Origin: Lysinibacillus sp. ZYM-1
Lineage (GTDB): Bacteria > Bacillota > Bacilli > Bacillales_A > Planococcaceae
NCBI RefSeq assembly: GCF_001308875.1
Contig: NZ_KQ465110.1
Coordinates: 124,001-188,000 of the forward strand
DNA: 64,000 nt
Reading direction: 5' to 3'
The first letter of the stretch is position 1; every line of letters begins with the position of its first letter. The notes beneath the pieces are model-generated. The model had not been told where the DNA came from and ran no database searches. It saw nothing but the letters and a program-made list of their open reading frames with translations. Positions 34,915-42,870 of the stretch are shown one piece after another. The translations under genes and the position numbers were made by a program.

Positions 34915-35320
34915 TGTCATTTTAAATAAAACGACAACGATTGAACGTTGTGTGAATCGTATTCATGAGGTATATGAAGGTAATCCATACAATTTAAAGG
35001 ATTTCACGAAGCAGGATAGCATCATTTTAAATATTCAACGAGCTTGCGAGGCGAGCATTGATTTAGCAATGCATATTGTCAGCGAACGTAAACTTGGCGT
35101 GCCAAAAGCTAGTCGTGAAGGGTTTAAACTATTGCAGGAAGCTGACTTGATTGATGCTCCTTTAGCAAAAACCCTGATGAATATGGTCGGTTTCCGTAAC
35201 ATTGCTGTACATGATTATCAGGCCCTGGAGCTCGCTATCTTAGAAGCAATTTTAGAGAAGCATATTAATGATTTTAAGGAATTTGCGAAGGTTATTTTGC
35301 AAGTAGACAATAATATATAA
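34907..35320 (+). CDS. hepT: HepT-type HEPN toxin (RNase)
   Basis: A 137-residue helical HEPN-domain protein. The catalytic and AMPylation motif RX4HXY is intact: R97, H102 and Y104 in RNIAVHDY. HEPN toxins of this type cleave RNA (reported targets include tRNA and mRNA), and the tyrosine is the site modified by MntA. The ATG at 34907 is preferred over the GTG at 34895, which abuts its GAGGAA. Overlap with mntA implies coupled translation, normal for a toxin-antitoxin pair. Such pairs stabilise mobile elements or act against phages. Confidence 0.88.
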   Translation: MNDVILNKTTTIERCVNRIHEVYEGNPYNLKDFTKQDSIILNIQRACEASIDLAMHIVSERKLGVPKASREGFKLLQEADLIDAPLAKTLMNMVGFRNIAVHDYQALELAILEAILEKHINDFKEFAKVILQVDNNI

Positions 35321-35342
35321 TGGCTATCTTTCGAAGACGATA

Positions 35343-35456
35343 TTATAGAAACTGTTCTTGTGTAATTTCTACTGCAATATTTTCATCTGACACTAGTGAT
35401 CTCATATAAAAATACACATCATGGAAATATGCCTGATAGATTTCCTCAAAGTCCAT
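35343..35456 (-). pseudogene. N-terminal fragment of an ECF sigma factor gene
   Basis: An ATG with GGGGGAGAGAC upstream opens 37 codons (IYQAYFHDVYFYMRSL, then AVEITQEQFL) that match the start of sigma region 2 (pattern Y..Y..DVY.Y...L and TQE.F). The frame ends at TAA 35343 and nothing resembling the rest of a sigma factor follows. A truncated remnant, probably inactive. Confidence 0.6.
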
Positions 35457-35512
35457 GTCTCTCCCCCTTTTACCCAAACAACTAGCGAACTGTTTAAGCG
35501 TTACGAGATTTT

Positions 35513-35549
35513 AAAAAATAGACATATTCATTTTATCTGAATATGTCTA
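35513..35549 (-). terminator. Terminator on the minus strand
   Basis: Perfect 12-bp stem TAGACATATTCA / TGAATATGTCTA with a 7-base loop, followed on the minus strand by TTTTTT. It lies downstream of the Fic fragment. Confidence 0.7.
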
Positions 35550-35563
35550 GCTACTGATAAAAA

Positions 35564-35704
35564 TCATACGATAAAACCTGACTTACTATGTAACAACGCA
35601 CCACGAACGATTGGGTGTAATGCTTGTACTTCCCTACCGTCCCAACTCATTAAAGCATTCATTTGCTCTTGAATTTTGAAAGGTGTGCGCATCCATTTTA
35701 ACAT
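35564..35704 (-). pseudogene. Fic-domain gene fragment
   Basis: About 46 codons (contains FKIQEQMNALMSW and LHPIVRGALLHSKSGFIV) resemble the region just before the HPFxDGNGR active site of Fic AMP-transferases, where HPI.RAA..H is common. The frame ends at TGA before the catalytic motif, and there is no upstream Fic sequence. A degraded remnant. Confidence 0.5.
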
Positions 35705-35752
35705 GTCGATGAATCGTTTAAATGATTGTAGAAGTAAATCAGTGCTCTACTT

Positions 35753-36622
35753 CTAAAATCGTTCTATAACTCTTTTCATGAAACCTTCAGCTGCTTTACT
35801 CAAATATTTGTCGTTACGATAGAAGATATCAAGTTCCCTCGTTGGTGCATTTTCAATGGGTATTGATCGAATACCTAGCGATTGGAAGTTTTCGATAAGT
35901 TGGCTAGGTTGAATAGTAGCACCAATGTCTTTTTGAACGAGTTGAAATAATGATGTAGCCGAGCCAGTTTCCATAACACTATTAATCGTTATTCCTTGTC
36001 CATCGCACCATTTATCGATTAGGTCACGACCACATTTCCCTTGAGGATACATAACAAGTGGTATATCTACCAACTCTTCTGGTTTGACGCTCTTCCTCTG
36101 AGATAAGTCATGATTTTCATTCACAAATAGACTGTATCTCTCCGTATAGAATGGAATACGCTCTAAATAAGAATTTGCTTCTACCTTTAAACCAATGCCA
36201 ATATCCACTACATTACCTAGCACTTTTGTTAAACTTTCTATTGTCGGAAATACTTGCACTTTCGTGTTGGGGAATTCCTTTCGAAAATCAATTAAAATCT
36301 CGGTTAAGCGATAATCAAGATCCGAAGGCAGTATTGCTATGCGCAAATGTCCCTTGTTTAAATCTATCAAATCAGAGATAGCTTTCTTGGCATTTTCTAA
36401 ATCCTGATGAACTTTTAGAGCATAGTGCTCAAGTAACTCACCAGCTTCCGTTTTCACTGTTTTTTTGCCAATTCGATCGAATAATGGTGCCCCTATTTCC
36501 CCCTCTAGGACACGTATCTGCTGACTTAACGTCGGTTGAGAAATCCCCAATTTAAAAGCAGCTTCAGAAAAATGTAACTCCTTACACAGCATAAGGAAGT
36601 AATTTAATTGTCTAATTTCCAT
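35753..36622 (-). CDS. LysR-family transcriptional regulator
   Basis: A 289-residue LysR regulator. The N-terminal winged helix is at about residues 1-60 (FLMLCKELHFSEAAFKLGIS, then QPTLSQQIRVLEGEIGAPLF). The effector-binding domain runs from about 90 to the C-terminus. It is transcribed divergently from the nitroreductase-like gene with 157 bases between. That arrangement is the classic one in which a LysR protein controls its neighbour, and the intergenic region should contain a T-N11-A operator. The inducer is unknown. The ATG at 36622 has AAAGGAGAAG upstream. Confidence 0.9.
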   Translation of the reverse strand: MEIRQLNYFLMLCKELHFSEAAFKLGISQPTLSQQIRVLEGEIGAPLFDRIGKKTVKTEAGELLEHYALKVHQDLENAKKAISDLIDLNKGHLRIAILPSDLDYRLTEILIDFRKEFPNTKVQVFPTIESLTKVLGNVVDIGIGLKVEANSYLERIPFYTERYSLFVNENHDLSQRKSVKPEELVDIPLVMYPQGKCGRDLIDKWCDGQGITINSVMETGSATSLFQLVQKDIGATIQPSQLIENFQSLGIRSIPIENAPTRELDIFYRNDKYLSKAAEGFMKRVIERF

Positions 36623-36779
36623 ATCAACTTCTCCTTTTCTATAGCCAAAACCTATTGTTTGTATAGAAAAAATAGTATTGAACTATTATATTTCAAATTT
36701 TACAATGAACGTATTAAAAAGGAAAGGAACTTAGGTAGGATACTGTGGTGAAAAATTATTAGAAAAGGAGTTTACAAAT

Positions 36780-37379
36780 ATGAAGAACAGATATATTGAA
36801 TTGATGGAAAAGAGGCGTTCAATTTACGCTCTAGGAAAAAATGTAGAACAGTCTGAAGGAATACTTCAAGACACTATTATGGAGGCAATAAAGCATAGTC
36901 CAACTGCTTTTAACTCACAAACTTCACGAGCAGTGATTTTATTTAACGAACATCATGATAAATTATGGGACCTAGTCGAAGAACAGTTACGCTCAATTGT
37001 TCCAGTAGAAAACTTTGCCCGAACAGAAGAAAAAATAGACTCTTTCCGTGCAGGCTTCGCTTCCATTTTATTTTTTGAAGACCAAGACGTCATTCAACAG
37101 TATCAAAATCAATTCTCTCTATACGCAGAACAGTTCCCTATCTGGTCTGAACAAGCAACCGGAATTGCGCAGCATTCTGTATGGATGGCATTAGCACAAG
37201 AAAGACTAGGTGCCTCCCTTCAACACTACAATCCACTTATCGATCAAAATGTGAAAGACGAATGGGGAATTCCTGATAATTGGAAATTAACTGCACAAAT
37301 GCCATTTGGAAGTATCGAAGAAGTGCCAAGTGAAAAAGAATTTTTGGCAAATGAAGAGCGCTTTAAAGTGTTTCGCTAA
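36780..37379 (+). CDS. Nitroreductase-family protein
   Basis: A 199-residue FMN-type nitroreductase. Family landmarks are KRRSIYALGKNV at the N-terminus, HSPTAFNSQTSRAVIL in the flavin-binding part, and a C-terminal QMPFGSIEEVPSEKEF. It resembles the Frm2/Hbn1-like subgroup acting on quinones, nitro compounds or fatty-acid-related signals. AAAAGGAG precedes the ATG. It is divergent from the LysR gene and followed by an EamA transporter gene, suggesting a small detoxification unit. Confidence 0.85.
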   Translation: MKNRYIELMEKRRSIYALGKNVEQSEGILQDTIMEAIKHSPTAFNSQTSRAVILFNEHHDKLWDLVEEQLRSIVPVENFARTEEKIDSFRAGFASILFFEDQDVIQQYQNQFSLYAEQFPIWSEQATGIAQHSVWMALAQERLGASLQHYNPLIDQNVKDEWGIPDNWKLTAQMPFGSIEEVPSEKEFLANEERFKVFR

Positions 37380-37514
37380 TATACCTACTAAAGTAAAACT
37401 TTAATCCGTGGTAGTTTTTTTATCTCCCACCTAATTTTTTTCCGACAGCTAAATTTTGAGGTGGGGGGTTATTGCCCGATAATGCAGGATAAAAGGATTG
37501 GGGTCTTTGTAAAA

Positions 37515-38459
37515 ATGTCTAAAAAAACAAAAGCTTATTTCGCAGCAACCATGTATGCACTCATCATCGGCTTTTCATTTATGTTCGTAAAACTGAGCCT
37601 TGTTGCGTCTTCACCGCTTGATACACTGGCACACCGCTTTTCTATAGCTTTTGTTATCGCTACTGCTATTATTGTCTTGAAAAAGATTCGCTTAAATGTG
37701 ACAAAGAAGGACGTATGTAAGATTCTTCCGTTAGCTTTAATTTATCCTACTTTGTTTTTCACATTTCAAACGTTCGGTCTAGTCTATGCTTCTTCTTCAG
37801 AAGCTGGTATTATTCTAGCTACTGTACCGATTTTCACACTGATTTTAGCATCAGTATATTTGAAAGAACATACAGTACCATTACAAAAGGTCTCGGTGTT
37901 ATTATCGGTCTCAGGTGTCATTTTCATTTTTGTTATGAATGGAGCAGATACAGGTTCACAAAATGTAAAAGGAATTTTCCTTATGTTACTGTCAGCCCTT
38001 ACTGGTGCTTACAATACCGTTTTAGCACGTAAACTTGTGCAACATTACTCATTTTTTACGATAACTTACGTTATGACGTTCTTTGGTTTTATCTTTTTTA
38101 ACATTGTAGCTATTGGAAATCATATGATAACGAAAACGATGCATCAATTCATCGAACCGTTCTCAAGCGGAACGTTTATCATCGCTATTGTTTACCTTGG
38201 AGCACTTTCATCTTTAGGAACTTCCTTTTTCTCCAATTATGCACTTTCGCAAATTGAAGCGTCAAAAATGAGTGTCTTTAATAATTTAGCTACATTAATT
38301 ACGATTATTGCTGGCGTCCTTTTCTTAAACGAAACGATTCAATCCTATCATATTTTCGGTACAATCATTATTCTCCTGGGTGTTTTAGGATCAAACTATA
38401 ATGCTAAGCAAAAAAGTGAAAGAGCCTATGCTATTCCTCGACAAGCAAATGAGGATTAA
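37515..38459 (+). CDS. EamA/DMT-family transporter
   Basis: A 314-residue membrane protein with ten predicted helices made of two EamA repeats. The first contains FSFMFVKLSLVASSPLDTLA and ASSSEAGIILATVPIFTLIL. The second contains GALSSLGTSFFSNYALSQIE. The ATG at 37515 is preferred because the upstream extension (from 37461) is hydrophilic and lacks a ribosome-binding site; GGATTGGGG lies before the chosen ATG. Probably a metabolite exporter. It is the last intact gene of the outer cassette before rlmH. Confidence 0.85.
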   Translation: MSKKTKAYFAATMYALIIGFSFMFVKLSLVASSPLDTLAHRFSIAFVIATAIIVLKKIRLNVTKKDVCKILPLALIYPTLFFTFQTFGLVYASSSEAGIILATVPIFTLILASVYLKEHTVPLQKVSVLLSVSGVIFIFVMNGADTGSQNVKGIFLMLLSALTGAYNTVLARKLVQHYSFFTITYVMTFFGFIFFNIVAIGNHMITKTMHQFIEPFSSGTFIIAIVYLGALSSLGTSFFSNYALSQIEASKMSVFNNLATLITIIAGVLFLNETIQSYHIFGTIIILLGVLGSNYNAKQKSERAYAIPRQANED

Positions 38460-38804
38460 CCAGAAGTTTGAAAATAGCATACATTTATCGATGTAAGAAA
38501 AGCAAGCACCCTTAAAGTGCAAGATGATTTTTGGCAATTACAGCGTGCTTTAAACGAAACATTATATACACTAGATACAATTTGAGAAGCGTTTGCTTAT
38601 AAAGATTGTTTCAAATAACGACATAAAGCGAAAACTCACGAATCGTAATTGTTGTCTAGACAAATCACCTTTGGAGTTTTCGCTTTGTGTTATCAGTCTA
38701 TTAAATTTGAGCTTCCTTACACACTAGTGAACGTTGGTTTCACGTATATGCAACGGAACAACTTGTAAAAGAAAAGGCACAAGCTATTACATTAAATATG
38801 AGTC
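38460..38804. other. Gene debris at the right end of the outer cassette
   Basis: Two plus-strand coding-like stretches that are not intact. One is at about 38486-38620 (VQDDFWQLQRALNETLYTLD, then a TGA and EAFAYKDCFK). The other is at 38726-38804 (ERWFHVYATEQLVKEKAQAI) and runs directly into the att site. Between them a 13-bp inverted repeat AAAGCGAAAACTC / GAGTTTTCGCTTT (38625-38637, 38674-38686) encloses the palindrome TTGTCTAGACAA. No function assigned. Confidence 0.4.
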
Positions 38805-38836
38805 AAAAACCGCACTTACTTATGATACGGTTCACC
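38805..38836. repeat. Attachment-site direct repeat (att1) at the rlmH 3' end
   Basis: 32 bases covering the last codons and stop of rlmH plus 11 bases downstream of it, identical to 34409-34440. On the minus strand the core is GAACCGTATCATAAGTAA. The SCCmec attachment site in staphylococcal orfX/rlmH has the same position and a very similar core (TATCATAA). Confidence 0.9.
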
Positions 38837-39295
38837 TTTCATAATTCTAAAACTTCGATAAATCTGTTCCACTAGTACGAGCTTCATGAGCTGGTGAGGT
38901 AAGGTCATTTTTCCAAAGGATTGCTGTTCATCGGCTCGTTTTAGAACGTCCTCATGTAGGCCAAGGGAGCCGCCGATAACGAAGGCAATTTTGCTTTTGC
39001 CGTAGGTCATGAGCGATTCTAGATCAGTAGCCATTTGTTCAGAAGTTTTCATTTTGCCATTGATGGCGAGGGCAATTACATAAGTGTCTGGACTAATTTT
39101 GGCTAGTATACGTTCTCCTTCCTTTTTCTTAACGATATCCATTTCAGCGTCGCTTAGTTGTTCGGGTGCCTTTTCATCTGGTACCTCAATCAAATCCATT
39201 TTTGCATAGCCGCCAAGTCGTTTTACGTACTCTTCGATACCCATTTTTAAGTACTTTTCTTTTAGTTTGCCGACTGATACAATCGTTATATTCAC
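38816..39295 (-). CDS. rlmH: 23S rRNA pseudouridine1915 N3-methyltransferase
   Basis: SPOUT-class methyltransferase that modifies pseudouridine 1915 in helix 69 of 23S rRNA using SAM. It has 159 residues, the family's length. The knotted SAM-binding C-terminus is intact: [29 protein letters not shown] and the terminal GEPYHK. The gene is the equivalent of staphylococcal orfX, the SCC integration target. Here its last codons form att1, so the coding sequence was preserved on integration. Confidence 0.96.
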   Translation of the reverse strand: MNITIVSVGKLKEKYLKMGIEEYVKRLGGYAKMDLIEVPDEKAPEQLSDAEMDIVKKKEGERILAKISPDTYVIALAINGKMKTSEQMATDLESLMTYGKSKIAFVIGGSLGLHEDVLKRADEQQSFGKMTLPHQLMKLVLVEQIYRSFRIMKGEPYHK

Positions 39296-39298
39296 ACG

Positions 39299-39716
39299 TT
39301 ATCCACCTTTACAATTCATTTACAAACAAATTATCCACAGAAGTTATCAACATATCCACATGCTATTGCTATATATTGTGTAAAGTTATTTACTTGATAC
39401 AATATATTCTGCTGACTGTTCACAGTAGCTACACTTTGTGGATAACTTTTTATCCTCTTCGATTTTATCCATAATTGGGAACGCTTTTTGCTCTGCTACA
39501 AACATGTCTAAAGCGTGATCTATATGGCTTTCACAGCTGTATTTTTCCATTTTTTGATGTCTCCTTATTTTCCGAAATTTCCACAAACTTATTCACATTT
39601 CAGTCTATGTTATCCACAACCTATTGTAACAAAGGAATGCCATGTATGGAAGAAGTGCCTTTTACTCACTGTTTATTGTGTTATATCAGTATTCGCAATT
39701 TTCTAGTTATCCACAA
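39299..39716. promoter_or_regulatory. DnaA-box cluster between rlmH and htrA
   Basis: Three exact TTATCCACA boxes on the plus strand (39331-39339, 39610-39618, 39708-39716) and one on the minus strand (39437-39445). TTATTCACA at 39589-39597 also fits TTATNCACA, and near-matches lie at 39299 and 39353. They flank and enter the small gene between rlmH and htrA. Clusters outside oriC bind DnaA in B. subtilis and affect initiation or local transcription. Confidence 0.75.
39386..39550 (-). CDS. CxxH/CxxC zinc-type small protein (YyzF-like)
   Basis: Fifty-four residues from the ATG at 39550, which has AAGGAG upstream; earlier in-frame starts lack one. Metal-binding residues are in SCESHIDHAL at the N-terminus and CSYC near the C-terminus. 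It matches the CxxH/CxxC protein found between htrA and rlmH in Bacillaceae (YyzF). Probably a small zinc protein of unknown role. A DnaA box lies within its coding sequence. Confidence 0.8.
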   Translation of the reverse strand: MEKYSCESHIDHALDMFVAEQKAFPIMDKIEEDKKLSTKCSYCEQSAEYIVSSK

Positions 39717-39746
39717 TATTTTATTAAAGATCCTCTTCATCTTCAC

Positions 39747-39785
39747 AAAAAAGCAGTGGAGATTTTGTTTAATCCCCACCGCTTT
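39747..39785 (-). terminator. Terminator of htrA
   Basis: On the minus strand, AAGCGGTGGGGATT pairs with AATCTCCACTGCTT (G-T pairs allowed) and is followed by TTTT. Confidence 0.75.
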
Positions 39786-39795
39786 CACCTTTTCT

Positions 39796-41094
39796 TTACA
39801 ATGAATTACCGTTTGTTAATGTTAGTGATAGTTCTACTAATTTACCTTGGCGGTAAACTTTTAATGTTAATTTATCACCAATTTTTTTGTCATTATATAA
39901 ATGTTTACGTAAATCAATGGCTGTTTCAATTTTTTGACCATCCATTTCAACAATAACGTCATACTGTTGGACACCTGCTTTTGATGCTGGTGAGTTATTC
40001 ATTACATCTGTTATAACAACACCTGTTGTCACCTCTGCTGGTAATTTTAATGTTTGTTGTTGGTAGAAGGCTGGAACATCTGTTAGATCTGCTAACGAAA
40101 TACCCATTGTTGGACGTTTCATCTCACCATTTTTCTCTAACTCCTCAATTATTGGAATAGCTGAATTAATTGGAATAGAGAAACCTAAACCTTCAACGGA
40201 GGATTCAGCAATTTTCATGGAATTAATACCTATTAATTCTCCTGCTAAATTGACAAGTGCTCCTCCACTATTCCCTGGGTTAATGGCTGCATCGGTTTGT
40301 AATACTTCTTGTTGCCAGTCTTCTGTGCCATCACCATTTAAGTCTACTGGAACAGAACGATCTTTACCTGAAACAACACCTGTTGTCACAGAGCCATAAA
40401 AGTCTAAGCCAAGTGGATTACCAATTGCTATAACTGTTTCACCTTGTTTTAACACATCAGAGTTACCAAATGTCGCTACTGTTTTTACATTCTTTGAGCT
40501 AATTGAAATGACTGCAAGGTCTGTCCAAACATCATGACCCACTAATTGCGCTTGCTCCTTCGATCCATCAGGCATTGTAACCTCTAACTGTTTTGCCCCT
40601 TCAATAACGTGGTTATTTGTTACGATAAAGGCTTTGTCACCTTCAATTTTATAAACAACACCTGAACCGCTTCCTGCTTCTTTTGTTGTTGTTGATTGCG
40701 GGCTCCAAAATCCTCCGCTTGTTACTTCTTGAATATTTGTAATTCCAACAACGGCTGGTGAAGCTTTATCAACTGCTTTTGTAACATCCGTCGTTACCTC
40801 AGTGGCAACTTGATTAATGGTTGTGTTATTTTTCCCTGTACTATTTGTTGTTGTACCAGGCATTTGATTGACCAGACCAGGCATCATCAACCAAACAAGT
40901 AAGGCACCTATAATGACGCCGATAAGACCACTAAAGAAATAGCCGCCTTTTCCTCCGCCACCGCCTTTCTTTTTATGACGCTTAGCCTGCATTTCTTGCT
41001 CCTCGCGCTCTAGTCTTTCTTGAAGTGGTGATTTCGGTATTTCATCATTTTTTAAGAAATCACTGTTTTTATCATCATCTTGAAAGTAACTCAT
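39796..41094 (-). CDS. htrA: HtrA-like membrane serine protease
   Basis: S1C protease that degrades or refolds misfolded proteins at the membrane surface. 432 residues from the ATG at 41094; the GTG/ATG at 41103 abuts the AAAGG site. A basic cytoplasmic N-terminus with a Gly/Lys-rich stretch precedes one helix (about 50-72). The protease domain shows the triad in NNHVIEGA, TDLAVISI and NPGNSGGALV. A C-terminal PDZ domain ends the protein (VITDVMNNSPASKAGVQQYD). It corresponds to B. subtilis YyxA, the last gene of the walRK locus, although a terminator after walJ separates them here. Confidence 0.95.
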   Translation of the reverse strand: MSYFQDDDKNSDFLKNDEIPKSPLQERLEREEQEMQAKRHKKKGGGGGKGGYFFSGLIGVIIGALLVWLMMPGLVNQMPGTTTNSTGKNNTTINQVATEVTTDVTKAVDKASPAVVGITNIQEVTSGGFWSPQSTTTKEAGSGSGVVYKIEGDKAFIVTNNHVIEGAKQLEVTMPDGSKEQAQLVGHDVWTDLAVISISSKNVKTVATFGNSDVLKQGETVIAIGNPLGLDFYGSVTTGVVSGKDRSVPVDLNGDGTEDWQQEVLQTDAAINPGNSGGALVNLAGELIGINSMKIAESSVEGLGFSIPINSAIPIIEELEKNGEMKRPTMGISLADLTDVPAFYQQQTLKLPAEVTTGVVITDVMNNSPASKAGVQQYDVIVEMDGQKIETAIDLRKHLYNDKKIGDKLTLKVYRQGKLVELSLTLTNGNSL

Positions 41095-41189
41095 GTTCTT
41101 CATCCTTTCATATACTGCTTTTGTTAGTTGTTACCCTAATCTTACGATTCAAACATTAAAATCAGATGAAAAACAAATAAAATGGACAT

Positions 41190-41237
41190 AAAAATAGCTG
41201 CCCAACGCATTTACTGAAAATACGTTGAACAGCTATA
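41190..41237 (-). terminator. Terminator of the walRK operon
   Basis: On the minus strand ATAGCTG with CAACG pairs with CGTTG and CAGCTAT across a 16-base loop, followed by TTTT. Confidence 0.7.
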
Positions 41238-41260
41238 AGTTTTACCTATATAACTAGTAG

Positions 41261-42049
41261 TTAAACCGTTACCAATTTTGTTGGCTCCTCTGCATCTGTA
41301 TCAAAAAGATGAACATGCTCGCCTACCATGATGCCACATGACTGTAAGGTTTGTGATACGCTCATGCGTGCCAGCTCTTTCATATTATTATCCTTACTTA
41401 AATGCGAAAGATAGATATTGGTAGTCTTATCAAATACAACTTCACTCATTGCAATAGCTGCATCCTCATTGGATACATGTCCTACATCACTTAAAATACG
41501 ACGTTTAATGGACCAAGGGTAGCGTCCCATTTGAAGCATATTCACGTCATGATTGCTTTCAAAAACAAATGAATCTGCACCACGTATGATACCCTTCATA
41601 CGATCACTGACATACCCTGTATCTGTAATGATGACAAGCTTTCGATTATCCTCGTGGAAAGTATAGAACATTGGATCTGCTGCATCATGTGAAACAGCAA
41701 AGGATTCAACAGCTAAAGAACTAAAGTGCTTCACTGTATCCATTTCAAATTCAAAACGTTGCTCTACAGGAATATCGCCAATTAGCCCGTCCATTGCCTT
41801 CCATGTTTTGGCGTTTGCATAAATCGGTACATTATATTTTCGTGCCAGCACGCCTATCCCTTTAATATGATCACTATGCTCGTGTGTAACGAAAATACCA
41901 CTAAGCTGCTTCATATTACGATCGATTTTTGTAAATAGCTGCTCCATCTTTTTTCCACTAAGGCCAGCATCAACGATAAAGGCATAATCGTCATTCTCTA
42001 CATAAATCGAATTCCCTGTACTGCCACTTGCTAAAACACTAAATCGCAT
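41261..42049 (-). CDS. walJ: MBL-fold hydrolase WalJ (YycJ)
   Basis: A 262-residue metallo-beta-lactamase-fold protein conserved at the end of walRK operons. The metal motif is [11 protein letters not shown] with further ligands in [17 protein letters not shown] and LSHLSKDN. Work in Gram-positive bacteria links the family to DNA repair (5'-3' exonuclease activity) and to coordination of replication with cell division. Its ATG overlaps the yycI stop by one base. Confidence 0.93.
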   Translation of the reverse strand: MRFSVLASGSTGNSIYVENDDYAFIVDAGLSGKKMEQLFTKIDRNMKQLSGIFVTHEHSDHIKGIGVLARKYNVPIYANAKTWKAMDGLIGDIPVEQRFEFEMDTVKHFSSLAVESFAVSHDAADPMFYTFHEDNRKLVIITDTGYVSDRMKGIIRGADSFVFESNHDVNMLQMGRYPWSIKRRILSDVGHVSNEDAAIAMSEVVFDKTTNIYLSHLSKDNNMKELARMSVSQTLQSCGIMVGEHVHLFDTDAEEPTKLVTV

Positions 42050-42870
42050 TATTCAACTCCCCAGTCTTCTTCTTCGCCCTCTTGCTTGTCTTCTTGGAGT
42101 TCAATGACTTTGCCCTCTACTGCATTGACAAAATACTCTTCTGTTTCTCCATCCGATAGTTTCACTCGAACTTCCCATGTTGGTACCATTACCTGTGTAC
42201 GAGTTAATTTAACAAGCGTTGAGTAACCTAACTTCATTTGCGTAATCTTCGAGTCTGGCTTGAGCGGTCCTTTTGCATACAAAGTTTGGATAATTTGAAG
42301 TGGTGGAATGACTGTTTCTTGTTGTTCCATTTCCTCAATATTATCAATCATTGTTTGTTCATACATCGTTACTTCATTGTTTGCATTCCATTTAATCTTT
42401 AAGGATCCATTGTAATAGAACATCCGGTTATTAGTCTTCTGGGAAAAAATTGCGATGCGTTCTTCGCGATCTATTTTCCATAAAGCATATGATGCCCCCT
42501 CATAAATGTTCGCAAGGACAAAATCTGTAAAGCTTGAATCCTCATTCACATTACGTAATTTAATGGGCTTCATGAAAATAACACGAACCTTTGTATTATC
42601 ATCCGTAGGGATAATTTGTTGATTGTTACTATTAAATTCAGCCTTCGTAAACTTATGTACTTGGGCTGAAATGTAGGAAGCAGTTTCAATATTATTAGGT
42701 AATGTTCCATACGTTATATTGTCATCTTTTAAACGAGCTTCAATTGTTTTTTCACCAGGTACCTCAATATCTTTCGCTTCATTATAGCGATTTACATAAA
42801 ATGAATACAGGAAGATGTTTAAAATTAAAAAAACGAATATAAAAATAGATTTTGTTCTATTCCAATCCAT
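42049..42870 (-). CDS. yycI: WalK regulator YycI
   Basis: A 273-residue bitopic protein: one N-terminal helix ([18 protein letters not shown]) and an extracellular domain. The ATG at 42870 is chosen since AGGAGGTG lies six bases upstream; the alternative GTG at 42877 sits inside that site. In B. subtilis YycI and YycH form a complex with WalK through their membrane helices and restrain its kinase. It overlaps the end of yycH by 14 bases. Sequence conservation in this family is low, so the assignment rests on position plus topology. Confidence 0.88.
   Translation of the reverse strand: MDWNRTKSIFIFVFLILNIFLYSFYVNRYNEAKDIEVPGEKTIEARLKDDNITYGTLPNNIETASYISAQVHKFTKAEFNSNNQQIIPTDDNTKVRVIFMKPIKLRNVNEDSSFTDFVLANIYEGASYALWKIDREERIAIFSQKTNNRMFYYNGSLKIKWNANNEVTMYEQTMIDNIEEMEQQETVIPPLQIIQTLYAKGPLKPDSKITQMKLGYSTLVKLTRTQVMVPTWEVRVKLSDGETEEYFVNAVEGKVIELQEDKQEGEEEDWGVE

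Larger units (their letters stand above)
34409..38836. mobile_element. Outer SCC-like cassette at rlmH (att2 to att1), no recombinase
   Basis: A 4.4-kb interval bounded by an exact 32-bp direct repeat, one copy being the rlmH 3' end. Integration at the last codons of rlmH with regeneration of the gene is the hallmark of staphylococcal cassette chromosomes, which use Ccr serine recombinases. Cargo: MntA-HepT, ECF-sigma and Fic gene fragments, a LysR regulator, a nitroreductase-like protein and an EamA transporter. No ccr gene is present, so the unit would need a recombinase in trans, or is a deletion remnant. Confidence 0.65.

Noticed and set aside
39475-39956. Several overlapping plus-strand ORFs between rlmH and htrA
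   Set aside because: They cross the DnaA-box region and the htrA terminator and run antisense into htrA; no family pattern or ribosome-binding site.
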